Positions 31,330 to 41,289 of a stretch of DNA of 64,000 bases are shown in pieces. This DNA comes from Mortierella hygrophila. Taxonomy: Eukaryota; Mortierellomycota; Mortierellomycetes; Mortierellales; Mortierellaceae. The notes under the pieces are model-generated. The model made no database searches and had not been told where the DNA came from. It saw only the letters and a list, made by a program, of their open reading frames with translations. The stretch spans positions 28,154-92,153 of the forward strand of contig JAAAXW010000164.1 in NCBI GenBank assembly GCA_015680625.1, read 5' to 3'. How positions within the stretch are numbered: position 1 is the stretch's first letter; the number at the start of each line of letters is the position of its first letter. The position numbers and the translations under genes are program-made.

Positions 31330-33552
31330 ATGACCCGCCCCGGCCAAGGTCATCCATCCATCATCAGGACACGACTCTCGCCTCTTGAACTGCCACACAT
31401 CGTCGAGGCAATCTTCTCCTACCTCAGCCAGTTTGCCCTCCGCCGATGTGTCCGCCTCGTCTGCAAGCAGTGGCGCGCCTTTGCCGCGCCCCTGATCGAC
31501 CCCATCGATAACGGCGACGTCTGGTCCGATGACTTGAGCGAAAAGTCGCTCCAGGGCGTCATGGCCCGCTTGGAGCGCAAGACGATCCTTCGCGTCCAGC
31601 TTCGACTCGCCACCTCGGACGCGTGGGTTGCCTCTAATTGGGCTATTTTACTCGACACCATCCAGACGTTGCGGACAAAATCCTTGATGCGGATCCAAAC
31701 CCTTCATCTGGCGGGCTCTCTCTTTCCAGAGTCTCGATTTTATCCGCTTTTGCCTCTGCTCAGCAACACCTTGACGGAGATTCGGATGGAGCGCATCATT
31801 CACGTCGACACTCATATCGGGACCATCCTGGCTCTCTGCCCGCGGTTACGGACCTTCCACATTAGTTGCAGCAACAGCACCTGCAAAATTGTCCACAACA
31901 CCACCCCGCCTTGGTCAGGAACACCCGAGAGCGTCACTGGATTGGGTCAGTTGCGTCTGGAAGATCTCAAGATCAAGCATATGCACATCGAACAGGTCGT
32001 CCTGGAGACCATTATCACCCGATCGCCTCACTTGCGGACCATTCGTCTTATCGAGCTGACGGGAGAGAATTCTCTCAGCGCAGATGGTCTGCCAGATCGC
32101 GGGGGTCTCATTCAATTGGTCGCGGACTCTTGTCCAAGGCTAGAGATTTTCCACTTTTCTGCCAACAAGGAATGTCTGACAGAGGACGCGTGGATCGGAA
32201 TGACTGTCAGAGACAGCAACAACACTCTCGTTACAAGCAGGTCGTCGTGGACACGTACAGTTCTTGAATCTGCACGGCTACAGTATCAACCAACCGACGA
32301 CCCTCACGAACTCTGGCAGGAACCCAACAGCAGTGACCACAACAGCCACGGCCGGCCACGGTACGCATTGAGCCTCTCTGCGCAGGACATCCATTCAGGA
32401 ACCAGCACATTGCTACAACCAATTGTCAATAACCTGACCCGACTCGAGATCCTCTCAACGACCGAGCCACTGTATCATTCGTCAGCAACCGCGCTCAATC
32501 ATATTCTGCACGAGTACCTCTGCAGCTCACCACTTCTTGTCCACCTTGTCACGCCGGGAGTCTTTTACCGGTCAGAGTACTTGGAGCTGCGAGGAGAGGT
32601 CGGCCCGGACGGCCTGTATCAACCCAGGCATTGGGACTCGATCACCTCTCATCCACCGGCTGGAGTGCGGAGGACCGGGAAGCGAGTCTGGGCGTGCCGG
32701 CGACTTCAGACGCTACACATCTTTTTCGGGTCGACCCCACAGGAGGAAGCTAGCGCAGTCAACTCGAGGACGCTTTTTGGGTACATCACCCGGGTGTGTC
32801 CTGATCTGCAGGAGCTGGTCATCCGGAAGACGGCTCTGCATGTGGAACTCGAGGGAGGGATGTGTCTCTTGACGAGACTGCACAAGTTGCAGAGACTGAC
32901 GGTGGCGTCGTTGATGCATGCGACTCGGTTCGGGATCCAGGATATCGAATGGATGGCTAAAACGAACACAGTCGAGGCGGCGCTCAAGGAATCGGCTCTG
33001 ATGAGACGGAGCAGACGGTTCTCGCAGTTGTTGCGACAGATGATTCCGAAGCGGCTGGCACCGGGTCCTAAAGTTGATGTTGTCGGTATGCAACATATGC
33101 ACCAACTCTACCTCAAGGGCAAGGACGTGTCTCGGGCGCTCACGGTTGCAGATATGGAGGGTGTAGGCTCAGATGCAGATTTGGATGCTTGGCGCTGTTG
33201 TGGCCAGCGGTATTCGACCTTTCCTTCGTGTTCTTCTTCTTCCTCGCTGGTTTCGAGTTTATTAAGGGAGGAAGAATCGGCGGCGGTTACAGCAGTGGAT
33301 GTGAAGGCGGAGGCGGAGGAGGAGCAGGGAGAAAAGGCGAAAGAGCATCAGGAAGGAGATAGGATCTGTTGGCCGAGGCTCGAGTTCTTTGGGCTGACGT
33401 TTTTGAAACATCGGATCAAGAGTCCGACGAGGTCGCGGCATTCGTTGCCAGCGACCGAGAAGGCGATCCTGACGATGATGACGCAGATTCGACCTGAGGT
33501 GGAGATCCGGCTGGACCAAGGTCTCTTCAACGAACTATTTTCTATGTCGTAG
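31330..33552 (+). CDS. F-box / LRR protein, family A' (740 aa)
   Basis: Paralogue of the gene at 26058, in the opposite orientation. It starts at the ATG at 31330; open frame upstream to 31099 is T/C-rich leader. The F-box-like region is about residues 15-55 (TRLSPLELPHIVEAIFSYLS, then RLVCKQWRAFAAPLI). Shared blocks with the 26058 protein include TLFGYITRVCPDLQELVI, EGGMCLLTRLHKLQRLTV, LQPIVNNLTRLEIL and LTVADMEGVGSDADLDAWR. An acidic Ala/Glu-rich insertion lies near residues 645-675. The end, LTMMTQIRPEVEIRLDQGLF, matches the equivalent tail of family A. No introns. Likely SCF substrate receptor of unknown target. Confidence 0.85.
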   Translation: MTRPGQGHPSIIRTRLSPLELPHIVEAIFSYLSQFALRRCVRLVCKQWRAFAAPLIDPIDNGDVWSDDLSEKSLQGVMARLERKTILRVQLRLATSDAWVASNWAILLDTIQTLRTKSLMRIQTLHLAGSLFPESRFYPLLPLLSNTLTEIRMERIIHVDTHIGTILALCPRLRTFHISCSNSTCKIVHNTTPPWSGTPESVTGLGQLRLEDLKIKHMHIEQVVLETIITRSPHLRTIRLIELTGENSLSADGLPDRGGLIQLVADSCPRLEIFHFSANKECLTEDAWIGMTVRDSNNTLVTSRSSWTRTVLESARLQYQPTDDPHELWQEPNSSDHNSHGRPRYALSLSAQDIHSGTSTLLQPIVNNLTRLEILSTTEPLYHSSATALNHILHEYLCSSPLLVHLVTPGVFYRSEYLELRGEVGPDGLYQPRHWDSITSHPPAGVRRTGKRVWACRRLQTLHIFFGSTPQEEASAVNSRTLFGYITRVCPDLQELVIRKTALHVELEGGMCLLTRLHKLQRLTVASLMHATRFGIQDIEWMAKTNTVEAALKESALMRRSRRFSQLLRQMIPKRLAPGPKVDVVGMQHMHQLYLKGKDVSRALTVADMEGVGSDADLDAWRCCGQRYSTFPSCSSSSSLVSSLLREEESAAVTAVDVKAEAEEEQGEKAKEHQEGDRICWPRLEFFGLTFLKHRIKSPTRSRHSLPATEKAILTMMTQIRPEVEIRLDQGLFNELFSMS

Positions 33553-33836
33553 TCATTTTTTTTTGCATAAAACACATGTACGTTTTCTTGTTGATGAATG
33601 GGTGGTTATGCGTTGGAGATGTTTGTATTTGCAGATGTTTGTACAACGATGCACTGCCATTTTTTTTGGACCAGTTAGCGTCACTCGCTTTCCTTTCAAG
33701 ATTGAAAAAAAAACGACACCATCAGAGATTTAAGTTCTTCCGTTTCTATCTTTCGTTTTTCTTTCTTCACTTTCTTCCTTCTTTTTTCTTTTTTTCCTCA
33801 TCACCCACCACCTCTCACAACAAACAGGAAGACGAC

Positions 33837-36032
33837 ATGCAGCTGGAACAGGACAGCATCCTCCAAGTGGCCGCCATACCCTTCCTGTCGCACCCCTACC
33901 TAACCCCTTTCGACCTCACACGATGCGTTCGCGTCTCACATGAATGGCACCAAGCATTTATTCCCCACCTCTGGCACACCTTTTCCGATAGCACCGTATC
34001 TCAATGGATCTCTCGGATCCAATACGCCGTTCGGAAAGGCGCAGATGCTGCAAGATCTAGCGACTGCTATCTCGATGATGGGAGAGATGTAGAGTGGTAT
34101 TTGGATGTGTACAAGCGTCATGCGAAGTTTATTCGGCGTTTGACTGTTTGTCATCCTTTAATATTGGAGGCGCTGTTGGAGGGTGGGTTGCGTGTGCCTC
34201 CATCGTTGTTGTCAAGCTCGCCTTCGTTGTCGTCGTCGCCGTCGTCGTCGTTGGGTTCGGCTGCTGTACCAGAGGGGAAGGAGAAGCAAGGAGAAGTGTC
34301 GTTGGTGACGCAATTGGAGCATGTGGAGATTTCAATCCTCTGGAATGTGATTCGGAGGTACTTCCGGCTTCGACCCATCCCTGGTGTGCGCGGGACGCAC
34401 TCGTTGGATGACCAGTGTGTCAGCCCCTATTCTGACACCGAGGATGATACCGACACCGCAGCCAACAATGACAACAACGAGAGCAACAACACGGACACGG
34501 ACAAGGACACGGACAGAGACACGAACAAGGACAAGGACAAGGGCAAGACTACAACAAAAACATCGACGCTATGCACGACAGACGATGTGCTCGCAGACGC
34601 CCTATGGAGACTCGTCCTCGCCAACCCCGGTATAAAATCCCTCGACCTGCGACAAGATTTCCCACTCTTCCGACAGCTCCTTCAACAAACCAACCCTACC
34701 CATCCAGCCCTGGAATCCATCCAATCCGTGACCACACAATTGGTCCAAGGTCGATTACCCCTTCTGCCACCGAATACCCAACAAGTCGAGGCGACCAATG
34801 TAAGCTTCAGTCAGTATAATCGGGAGGATCCGCGTGGGCCCGTGAATGAGGCGGTGGAGGAGGTGAGGGTCAGGTATGTCGAGCATTTGGGTCAGTTGAG
34901 GCAAATCTTGGTCCAGGCGCCTCGGCTTAGGACGTTGCATATCAATGGTTTGGTGTTGGCGGATATGCCGGTGAAGGAGGAGGATTGTGAGGGTGAAGGG
35001 GAGGAGGCTGTCAAGAAACAGAAAGAGATGGAATTGGAGGCAGAGGAAGAAAGTGCAGTAGCGGCGGGGGGGTTTGTTTCAGGGGTACGGGTCGTGAGGT
35101 GTGAGCAGCTCCATAAGAATGGCTCTTCTGGACTCGAACGGTTCTTCCGTCTGACGCCACACTTGGTCGAGTTCCATAATTCGTGCTGGTCAGCTGCGTA
35201 CGCTTCAATCCTGGCAGAGAATTGTCCGAGCCTGGAGGTTGTCAGTATCACATGTCCGAGGCATCAGGCTTCCCTGAAACGCAACCCCTGGAATCCAGTT
35301 GTCGATACTGTGTCGCCATTGCTAGTGTCGTGTTCGAGACTGAAGGCAGTGGATATGCAGTATGAGTTGGCGGATGCCAAGAAGGTGGGGGAGAAGGAGT
35401 GGGTCTGTTTGGGATTGGAGGTGTTGAATTGTCAGTTTGTGGGGGTACCGTATTTAAGCGAGAAGGAGCAATTGGTCTTCGATCAGGTGTTGGCCAGGGA
35501 ACAGAAGGAGCAGGAGAAGGGGAGTGATCACCCAGTCACCAGATCCGAGGAGGAAGAAGAACTCTACGACCGAACAAAACAAGCAACATCCATCCGTCGC
35601 CAAGTCCTTGGCCAACTCTCAAAACTCACCCGCCTCAACCACCTAACCCTCAGCCCAGACCTCAAAATCACCGATTTCTACAACGCAGATATGTACTCGC
35701 TCATGTACCGGTCCCCAAAAGATGGTCGGCACTACATCAACTATGGAGATATCCACCCTGACACCCTTCACCTCCGCCTGGATTGTGGGTTAGACCAATT
35801 AGCGACAATGACGGAACTTGAGTATTTTGCGTTCGAGTCGATGGATCCAAAAATGCGGGTCCAGGATGTGGAGTGGATAGCGGAGCGATTAACCAAGTTG
35901 AAGGAGATTAGAGGGTTGGCGGTGGATACACATGTGGGGATGGAATATGACGCTGAGAAGGATGCGCTGAGAGAGGTGCTGCAGAGGTTGAGGCCAGATA
36001 TCTTGCATACTGAGAGTTCTGGGAATCGTTGA
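33837..36032 (+). CDS. F-box-like protein, family B' (731 aa)
   Basis: Paralogue of the gene at 29114. It starts MQLEQDSILQVAAIPFLSHP; the F-box-like part ends RVSHEWHQAFIPHLWHTFSD, nearly the same as in family B. Shared blocks include HPDTLHLRLDCGLDQLATM, DVEWIAERLTKLKEIRGLAV and LRPDILHTESS. Compared with family B it carries two insertions: an Asn/Asp/Thr/Lys-rich run (about residues 200-240) and an acidic Glu-rich run (about 380-405). Open frame upstream to 33576 is T-rich leader and was excluded. No introns. AATAAA follows at 36039. Likely SCF adaptor; target unknown. Confidence 0.82.
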   Translation: MQLEQDSILQVAAIPFLSHPYLTPFDLTRCVRVSHEWHQAFIPHLWHTFSDSTVSQWISRIQYAVRKGADAARSSDCYLDDGRDVEWYLDVYKRHAKFIRRLTVCHPLILEALLEGGLRVPPSLLSSSPSLSSSPSSSLGSAAVPEGKEKQGEVSLVTQLEHVEISILWNVIRRYFRLRPIPGVRGTHSLDDQCVSPYSDTEDDTDTAANNDNNESNNTDTDKDTDRDTNKDKDKGKTTTKTSTLCTTDDVLADALWRLVLANPGIKSLDLRQDFPLFRQLLQQTNPTHPALESIQSVTTQLVQGRLPLLPPNTQQVEATNVSFSQYNREDPRGPVNEAVEEVRVRYVEHLGQLRQILVQAPRLRTLHINGLVLADMPVKEEDCEGEGEEAVKKQKEMELEAEEESAVAAGGFVSGVRVVRCEQLHKNGSSGLERFFRLTPHLVEFHNSCWSAAYASILAENCPSLEVVSITCPRHQASLKRNPWNPVVDTVSPLLVSCSRLKAVDMQYELADAKKVGEKEWVCLGLEVLNCQFVGVPYLSEKEQLVFDQVLAREQKEQEKGSDHPVTRSEEEEELYDRTKQATSIRRQVLGQLSKLTRLNHLTLSPDLKITDFYNADMYSLMYRSPKDGRHYINYGDIHPDTLHLRLDCGLDQLATMTELEYFAFESMDPKMRVQDVEWIAERLTKLKEIRGLAVDTHVGMEYDAEKDALREVLQRLRPDILHTESSGNR

Positions 36033-36038
36033 AAGTCA

Positions 36039-36044
36039 AATAAA
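36039..36044 (+). terminator. Polyadenylation signal AATAAA
   Basis: Exact AATAAA 7 bases after the stop of the family B' gene. Confidence 0.5.
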
Positions 36045-36153
36045 CCTCCCATAAATAATTATATTACTCTATTGTTGTTCTTATCTATGTATGAAGAATT
36101 GGCTCAATGGGTATTTTACAGAAGAAAAAAAAAGGGAGAGGGTGACAGATGGT

Positions 36154-37775
36154 CTACTCGCGACCCTGGGTAAAATCCTTATGCAAAGCCTTAATAGCAT
36201 CTATCGACCCAATAACACAGCCCAACAACCCAATCACCAGCACAATCGCGCACCAACACAACTCATACCACTTCATTGTCCTCCACCCAATCAACTTCCA
36301 GTAGAACCCGATCGGCATCACGTAGATCAACATACAGTTTCCGAAAGCCCCCAACAACGACAGAAAAGAATCAAAGAACGGCACCAAACAAGCGATTCCT
36401 CCAACAACTCCCATGATGCCCAAACGAATAAGCGTCCTCCAGATCCTCTCCCCGAGCCGGCCCCGGTGCTCAACAGTAACATGAGCGATGCGCTCAATCT
36501 CGAGCGCGAACGAGGTCATCAACACCGGCGCCGCAAGGAGCACATGTGCAATGATCATAATCGTCGCCACCTTCCTCGACGTATTCTCCGGCAGACTCGA
36601 CAAGATGGGCGATTGGGCAAAAGGACCATAAGTAAGGTACCCAGGGATGGCGACGACGGTATACAAGAGACAACAGAACATCATGGCGTAGGCAAGGACC
36701 TTGCTAAAGGACTTTGGGTAGCGCATAGCTTCCTCGACGTGCATGTAGACGACGTTTCCTCCAAAGCAGACAGACATTGTTGCGACGACGGTGGGAAGGT
36801 TGCGGACGACGACGATGTCGTAGGAGAAGGGGATGCGGCTTGGGTAGGCGACGATCGATTCTACAGTTGCGACGCCGACTAGTACTGCAGTTGCCGCCAC
36901 ACCAAACATACTATTTTGGTGGGAAGACGGGAATTGGAGTTGGTTAAGGTTAGTTCATTGTTTCTGAATTACTGACACCGCTACTCCATTTTGTTGCACA
37001 GATAATGCAAACCAAAGCGCTTACCTGAGGAGAGAAACCTCCTTGAGAGTCTTCATAAGGACAAAAGGAATTGAGACAAAGCAACAGCAGATCCAAATCC
37101 ACGCCTCTTTACTAATCCCAGGGACCGACGCCTTCGTCAACTCTCTGATCTCGGAACCGGACAAAATAAAGAACATGACGGGGACTCCGATGATGACAGA
37201 GGTGTGGAAAAACCAGACAGCACCCTGACCCCAACGCCCAAAGGCATGGGCTCCGACTTCTTGGTAAGATACCACTCGAGTGTGACCGTTGTAGTAGAGG
37301 CATTTGATGAGGAGAATGCCGGTGTAGATCGACATGAACATGGAGAGGACTAGGATAGCTACACCAATCCATCCACCTATTTGTTTGTTTGTTGTTATTT
37401 GTTGTTTGTTGATATTTGTTGATTTTGTGTGCACAGACAGAGAGAATGGGTATCCTTATGTTAGTATTGTACACAGGTAAACATTCCTCGGATTTTTTTT
37501 TTTTTTTTTTTTTTTTGCGGATCCGTGTGTAAAAGACCAATAAATAGAAACAAAAAAAGAGAGAATAACATACCTTGGGCAAGGCAGTAAGGGAGTCCGA
37601 GGGTTCCAGTTCCAGCGACGACACAGACAATGTTGAAGAAAGCTTGGTAACTGCTACCCTGGGAGGGTCTCTCGGCACGGAGATCGCCATTGTGTTTTCC
37701 GGCCTCGTGGTCGCTCGAGACCGAGTGTGCTTCTTGTGAGGACCTGGAGTCCTTTTTCTCAAGGTCGAATTTCAT
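36154..37775 (-). CDS. AAAP-family amino-acid transporter (436 aa)
   Basis: Proton-coupled amino-acid carrier of the AAAP (SLC32/36/38-like) family, plasma or vacuolar membrane. Three exons, 37574-37775, 37025-37376 and 36154-36910, join in frame. A soluble Ser/Glu-rich N-terminus (about 50 residues) precedes TM1, which carries the family signature NIVCVVAGTGTLGLPYCLAQ and then GGWIGVAILVLSMF across the first junction. About 10-11 membrane segments follow. Conserved features include MSVCFGGNVVYMHVEEAM and PGYLTYGPFAQSPILSSLP. ATG choice is supported by the T/C-rich leader upstream. A 24-base T run lies in intron 1. Substrate specificity and membrane cannot be told from sequence alone. Confidence 0.92.
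37493..37516. repeat. Poly-T tract in intron 1 of the AAAP gene
   Basis: Twenty-four T on the plus strand (A on the transcribed sense), inside the intron 37377-37573. Confidence 0.9.
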
Positions 37776-39046
37776 TATTAATATAGGAGTGGTTGAAGGA
37801 ACGAGAGGATTAAGGAAGAGTCGGTTGAGGGAGATAGAAGAAGAAAGGAAGAAGGAAAGGGAAGGGTCAAATATAAGTCCGAGGCTGATCACGGTGTAGA
37901 AGGGGGTAAAGGAGTTCGGAGAAAAGAAGGATTGCAGGCGCACACAAAGAACGACAGATCGTTTTTTGTTGTGCAAAAAAAAAAAAGAGTGTGGGAAAGT
38001 AGAGTGGGGTATAGGGTGGGAAGAAAAAAAAGAACGGGCTCCTTTATATGAATTCACACCTCAATTGTAGCGAAACGGCGATCTGGACGTACACAAGGTT
38101 CAAAGAGTCAGGGACAAATGTTCGGACGACGAAGAACAAAGAACCTGGGAGTCATTCATTTTTTACTTGACTTCGGTTGCCAGACTGCCTCCTCTCTTCC
38201 CCTAGAACCAAAACATCTCACATCCTCTAGTCCCTGAAGAAAAAAACATTTTACACACCCACGGCCCCAGGTTTCAATCCAACCACTGGACTATGCCTGC
38301 CTAATCAGGGTGCACAAAAATAAACCCCCGTCAGGGACTTTGGAGAGAGAATAAGAAAGTCCGCTCAAGAAAGTGAGTGACTCAAAGCAAGTCGGGCCAG
38401 AGGCAACAGTTGGTACAAATAACCTACGATCGGAAACAAAAAGGACCCACGGCGCACTCTTTCCTCTTGTTTTATAAGCTTACTAAAGTACAAAGCATAC
38501 ATGCCTAATAAAGACACGAACATGCCTCGGTCAGAGCATGGTACATTTACGAGGGAAACTAGCGTGTGTTCGAGACATTGAATCTGGTTTGCACCATACC
38601 CTCATCCTCTCTTTTCTTTATTACTTCGACCAAGGTTTGGATACACCTTGCTATCGCTCCTAGCTTTTCTACAAGAAATATAGAGTGCCACACTTTTTTT
38701 AGGAGTAGTTGTCATACCTACCTAACAACACCTTGTTTTCCAGAGTCCAAGTTAGTCCTTTTTTTCTTAGAAAACTATCTCTTTATGTCCCTTTTATCCA
38801 CCACCTTTGTATGTATACGAATGAACCAACAACTATGTTCCATCCCCCCCCCCCTCTCTCTCTCTTTCTCCCTCTTCAATGTCCTCAAAAGCATGACAAG
38901 CAAACAAAAGTACCATGCTCAAACAATATTTTCTTTTCCCTCGTCTCCTACAACAAAAATGATAGACGCGCCACTAGCCGCTAGGACCAACAAAACTCAA
39001 TTTAAGAAAAAAGCAACGTATCCCTGGTTTCTAATCCGTCATCTCA
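37776..39046. promoter_or_regulatory. Divergent promoter region, AAAP gene and cysteine-rich gene 1
   Basis: This 1.27-kb stretch separates a minus-strand and a plus-strand start codon. It has a C/CT-rich microsatellite near 38847-38872 and a TATAAAG on the minus strand near 38043-38049, about 270 bases upstream of the AAAP start. No RNA gene was recognised. A long plus-strand frame running through it is not coding-like. Confidence 0.4.
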
Positions 39047-39253
39047 ATGGCTCCTCCAACCAAGTACACAGTCTTCCTTTTGATTTCCCTGACCTTCGTT
39101 GTCGTCAACGCCCTTGTCATGACGGGAATCTATGCTCAAGGTTCCACCGAGTGTGCACCGGTCTGCTGCCCAGTCTTTGTGAAAGACTACCCAGGCGACA
39201 AAATAACTGGAATCGATTGCACTATCGGCGGGATTAACTGTGGGCACGCTTAG
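39047..39253 (+). CDS. Small secreted cysteine-rich protein 1 (68 aa)
   Basis: Starts MAPPTKYTVFLLISLTFVVV, a clear signal peptide, with likely cleavage after YAQ near residue 31. The mature part is about 37 residues with five cysteines in the pattern C-x3-CC-x14-C-x6-C (APVCCPVFVKDYPGDKITGI and onward). The same VCC...KD...D...G..C layout occurs in the frames at 40350 and 40622, so these are tandem paralogues. The CC pair and the G-[IL]-x-C spacing recall half of a hydrophobin, but eight cysteines are not present. It may be a surface-active, antimicrobial or effector-like peptide; function unknown. AATAAA at 39497. Confidence 0.65.
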   Translation: MAPPTKYTVFLLISLTFVVVNALVMTGIYAQGSTECAPVCCPVFVKDYPGDKITGIDCTIGGINCGHA

Positions 39254-39350
39254 ACGCAGTAAGGTGATCATCGGGGAGTCATTTACCGTTCGCCGCAACT
39301 GTGAGGCTTCTTGAAGAATTAATAGATAATGTTTGGTGAGGCGAAAGGAT

Positions 39351-39440
39351 GCTTTTTTTTCTTTTTCTTTCATTTTTTTTCTTTTTCTTTCATTTTTTTT
39401 CTTTTTCTCTCATTTTCTTTCATTTTCTTTCATTTTCTCA
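39351..39440. repeat. Imperfect pyrimidine tandem repeat
   Basis: About 20-base units of the type CTTTTTCTTTCATTTTTTTT repeat three times and then decay to ten-base CATTTTCTTT units, in the 3' region of cysteine-rich gene 1. Likely slippage product. Confidence 0.8.
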
Positions 39441-39496
39441 CCACCGGCGTTTTCCTTCTCCTTCTTTGTGCTTATTATTCCACATCGTCTTCTGCA

Positions 39497-39502
39497 AATA
39501 AA
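39497..39502 (+). terminator. Polyadenylation signal AATAAA
   Basis: Exact AATAAA 244 bases after the stop of cysteine-rich gene 1. Confidence 0.4.
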
Positions 39503-40349
39503 CAGTTCTGTTTCTCATGACCTGTACTGTTGATATGTTGATTTATCCCCTACAGGTCTACTGCCATAGAAGCCATGGGATGGACACGAAATGGCAACCC
39601 TTTTCTTGTTCCTGGAGTCTTATTTTTCTACTATGTCCTTGATCAATTAAGCAACCTCTTCATCCCTTCCGCGCTATTTCTTTTTTTGCTCAGAGCCTAC
39701 TAGCAAAGTACTTTTTGCACAGTGTAAATGCCTCCTAGCTCGTATCCGACTACGCCGTATGGACACGTCTCACCTGAAGCAGAGTCGGTTACACCAGTCT
39801 CTTCAGCGTTCAATTGCAATGTCTTTCCGTTCTTCTCTCTTTCTTTCGCGCTCGACGCTCCCTTTGGTTGTATTTCGCCTTTGATTCTACCCTCTTCTCA
39901 TCGCGACTAGTAGATTTCTAATTCCCATCTTCCATTTCTTCCGATTTTTGACCCCTTTGATTTTGGGCGTGACATCGATGGCATCTCGTCTCCTATGCGA
40001 TTTCTCGTCAGAATATCTCCTACTTGGTTAACTCAAGGATGCCCGAAAAACGTCCTAGAAAGACTTTTGGGGTAGAAAAAAAGCGATATGATGGAGGAAA
40101 TAAAAGTTGCGTCCTCTTTGTCCTCTTTGCTACACGTCCTTATCTACCACCCTCTTTGTAGGCAAACGGATGAACACACAGCCATAATACATCCCCATGT
40201 CCACCTTCCTTTTCACCCAGTACCACCTCCAAACACATGAATATGAACACTATATCGAATGTTCTTGGTGGTTCTCCAAATAAAAAAAACTATATCGCAA
40301 GCCTCAGTCAACGCTAACAAGAACCAGTAATGTATACATATTTGTCCCC
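39503..40349. other. Spacer between cysteine-rich genes 1 and 2
   Basis: About 850 bases with only short frames. It presumably carries the promoter of the gene at 40350. I saw no repeat of the leader region of gene 1 long enough to date the duplication by eye. Confidence 0.45.
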
Positions 40350-40625
40350 ATGGCTCTTGTCAAGAACGCAGCCTTCATCCTGCTTTACGCTACTTTTATC
40401 GCCGTCAACGCCCACCTGCTGACAAGAACTCATGCCCAGTGCGCCGAATCTCCTGTCTGCTGTCAGACAATCGCCAAGGATTTCAAAGGCGACGAGCTCG
40501 TTGGGTTATCTTGTTCTGGTGACAGTGGCGTTGACTGTGAGGATACCGAAGAGGGAGTTGATCGCCTTCGTACTTTAAAAAAAAAAAAGCAGGTAAAAAA
40601 CCGAGCGCCTTGCGACTCTCGATGA
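40350..40625 (+). CDS. Small secreted cysteine-rich protein 2 (91 aa)
   Basis: Starts MALVKNAAFILLYATFIAVN; signal peptide, likely cleaved after HAQ near residue 30. The mature part (CAESPVCCQTIAKDFKGDEL, then VGLSCSGDSGVDC) matches protein 1 in the position of CC, KD, G-x-x-C and the last C. The tail after GVDC differs: Glu-rich, then a lysine run encoded by 12 consecutive A (40577-40588), then CDSR. The A run makes the frame after it sensitive to slippage or sequencing error, and a donor-like CAG|GTAAAA at 40592 could instead start an intron, so the C-terminus is uncertain. The stop TGA overlaps the ATG of the third copy. Function unknown. Confidence 0.6.
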   Translation: MALVKNAAFILLYATFIAVNAHLLTRTHAQCAESPVCCQTIAKDFKGDELVGLSCSGDSGVDCEDTEEGVDRLRTLKKKKQVKNRAPCDSR

Positions 40626-40936
40626 CCATCTCTTCTCTCCGTTCTTTCCCTACACTTACACTTGCCTTGTTAGTTCAGTGCACCAGTTTCCGTCTGTCTA
40701 CGTTTGCGCTTGCTTCCCTCTCCGTTGTCGGCGCCACTCTACTGATGACATGATCCCTTGCCCAACCCTCAACTCCGTCGACAACCTGCGCACACGAACC
40801 AGCATGCTGCTTCTACTTTGTCAAGGATAATTCTAGCGACCTCATCCATGGGGTCGATTGTTCCAAGCAAATAATGACCGATGTTCGAGCGCTCACAATC
40901 TTGGCTGCTGTGCATCCGATTGTCAGGTCCTTGTAA
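40622..40936 (+). pseudogene. Small cysteine-rich protein 3, interrupted by an in-frame TGA
   Basis: The frame starts MTISSLRSFPTLTLALLVQC, a signal-peptide-like leader, and meets TGA at 40751-40753. Reading on in the same frame gives SLAQPSTPSTTCAHEPACCF, then YFVKDNSSDLIHGVDC, up to TAA at 40934. The second part aligns with proteins 1 and 2 (AQ at the cleavage site, CC, VKD, G-x-D-C). The TGA lies where protein 1 has Gly in MTGIYAQ, so one GGA to TGA change explains it. It is best read as a recent pseudogene or a null allele; stop readthrough or a sequencing error are alternatives. A GTAAGC at 40933 could be a donor. Confidence 0.6.
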
Positions 40937-41289
40937 GCGACGGAGTTCCCTCTTGTGTGACTGTATCACAACGCGTTAGATCGATCGTCGAATTGATGTA
41001 TGATCTGCGAGGTGGGAGATGGCAACATCCGTTCAGTAACTGTCGCGATAATTGATGACGATGGAGACGCGTGTTTGTCATCAGCGTGTTTCGTCTCGTT
41101 GCCTATGTGCAGCCTTCTCCCCCTCTCCTGTCGAAGGACTATGAACAACAACACCTTCCACGTCCCCTCTTAGTCACCCCCTTTTGTTCTCTTCTTGTCA
41201 TAACTACCTTTTCATCTCACTCTTCCTCTTCTTCTTTCCTTCCTTCTTAACTCCTTTCATCTCACCCTCACCACCCAACTCAACTCAAC
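40937..41289 (+). promoter_or_regulatory. Upstream region of the F-box gene at 41290
   Basis: About 350 bases, the last 120 strongly T/C-rich (CTCTTCCTCTTCTTTCCTTC type), as in other leaders of this window. No TATA box was seen. Confidence 0.4.

Noticed and set aside
38566..39237. Long plus-strand frame running into cysteine-rich gene 1
   Set aside because: Composition is that of T-rich noncoding DNA. The real gene starts at 39047 in another frame with a clean signal peptide.
39047..40936. Assignment as hydrophobins
   Set aside because: The eight-cysteine pattern with two CC pairs is not met; only one CC pair and three other cysteines are present.
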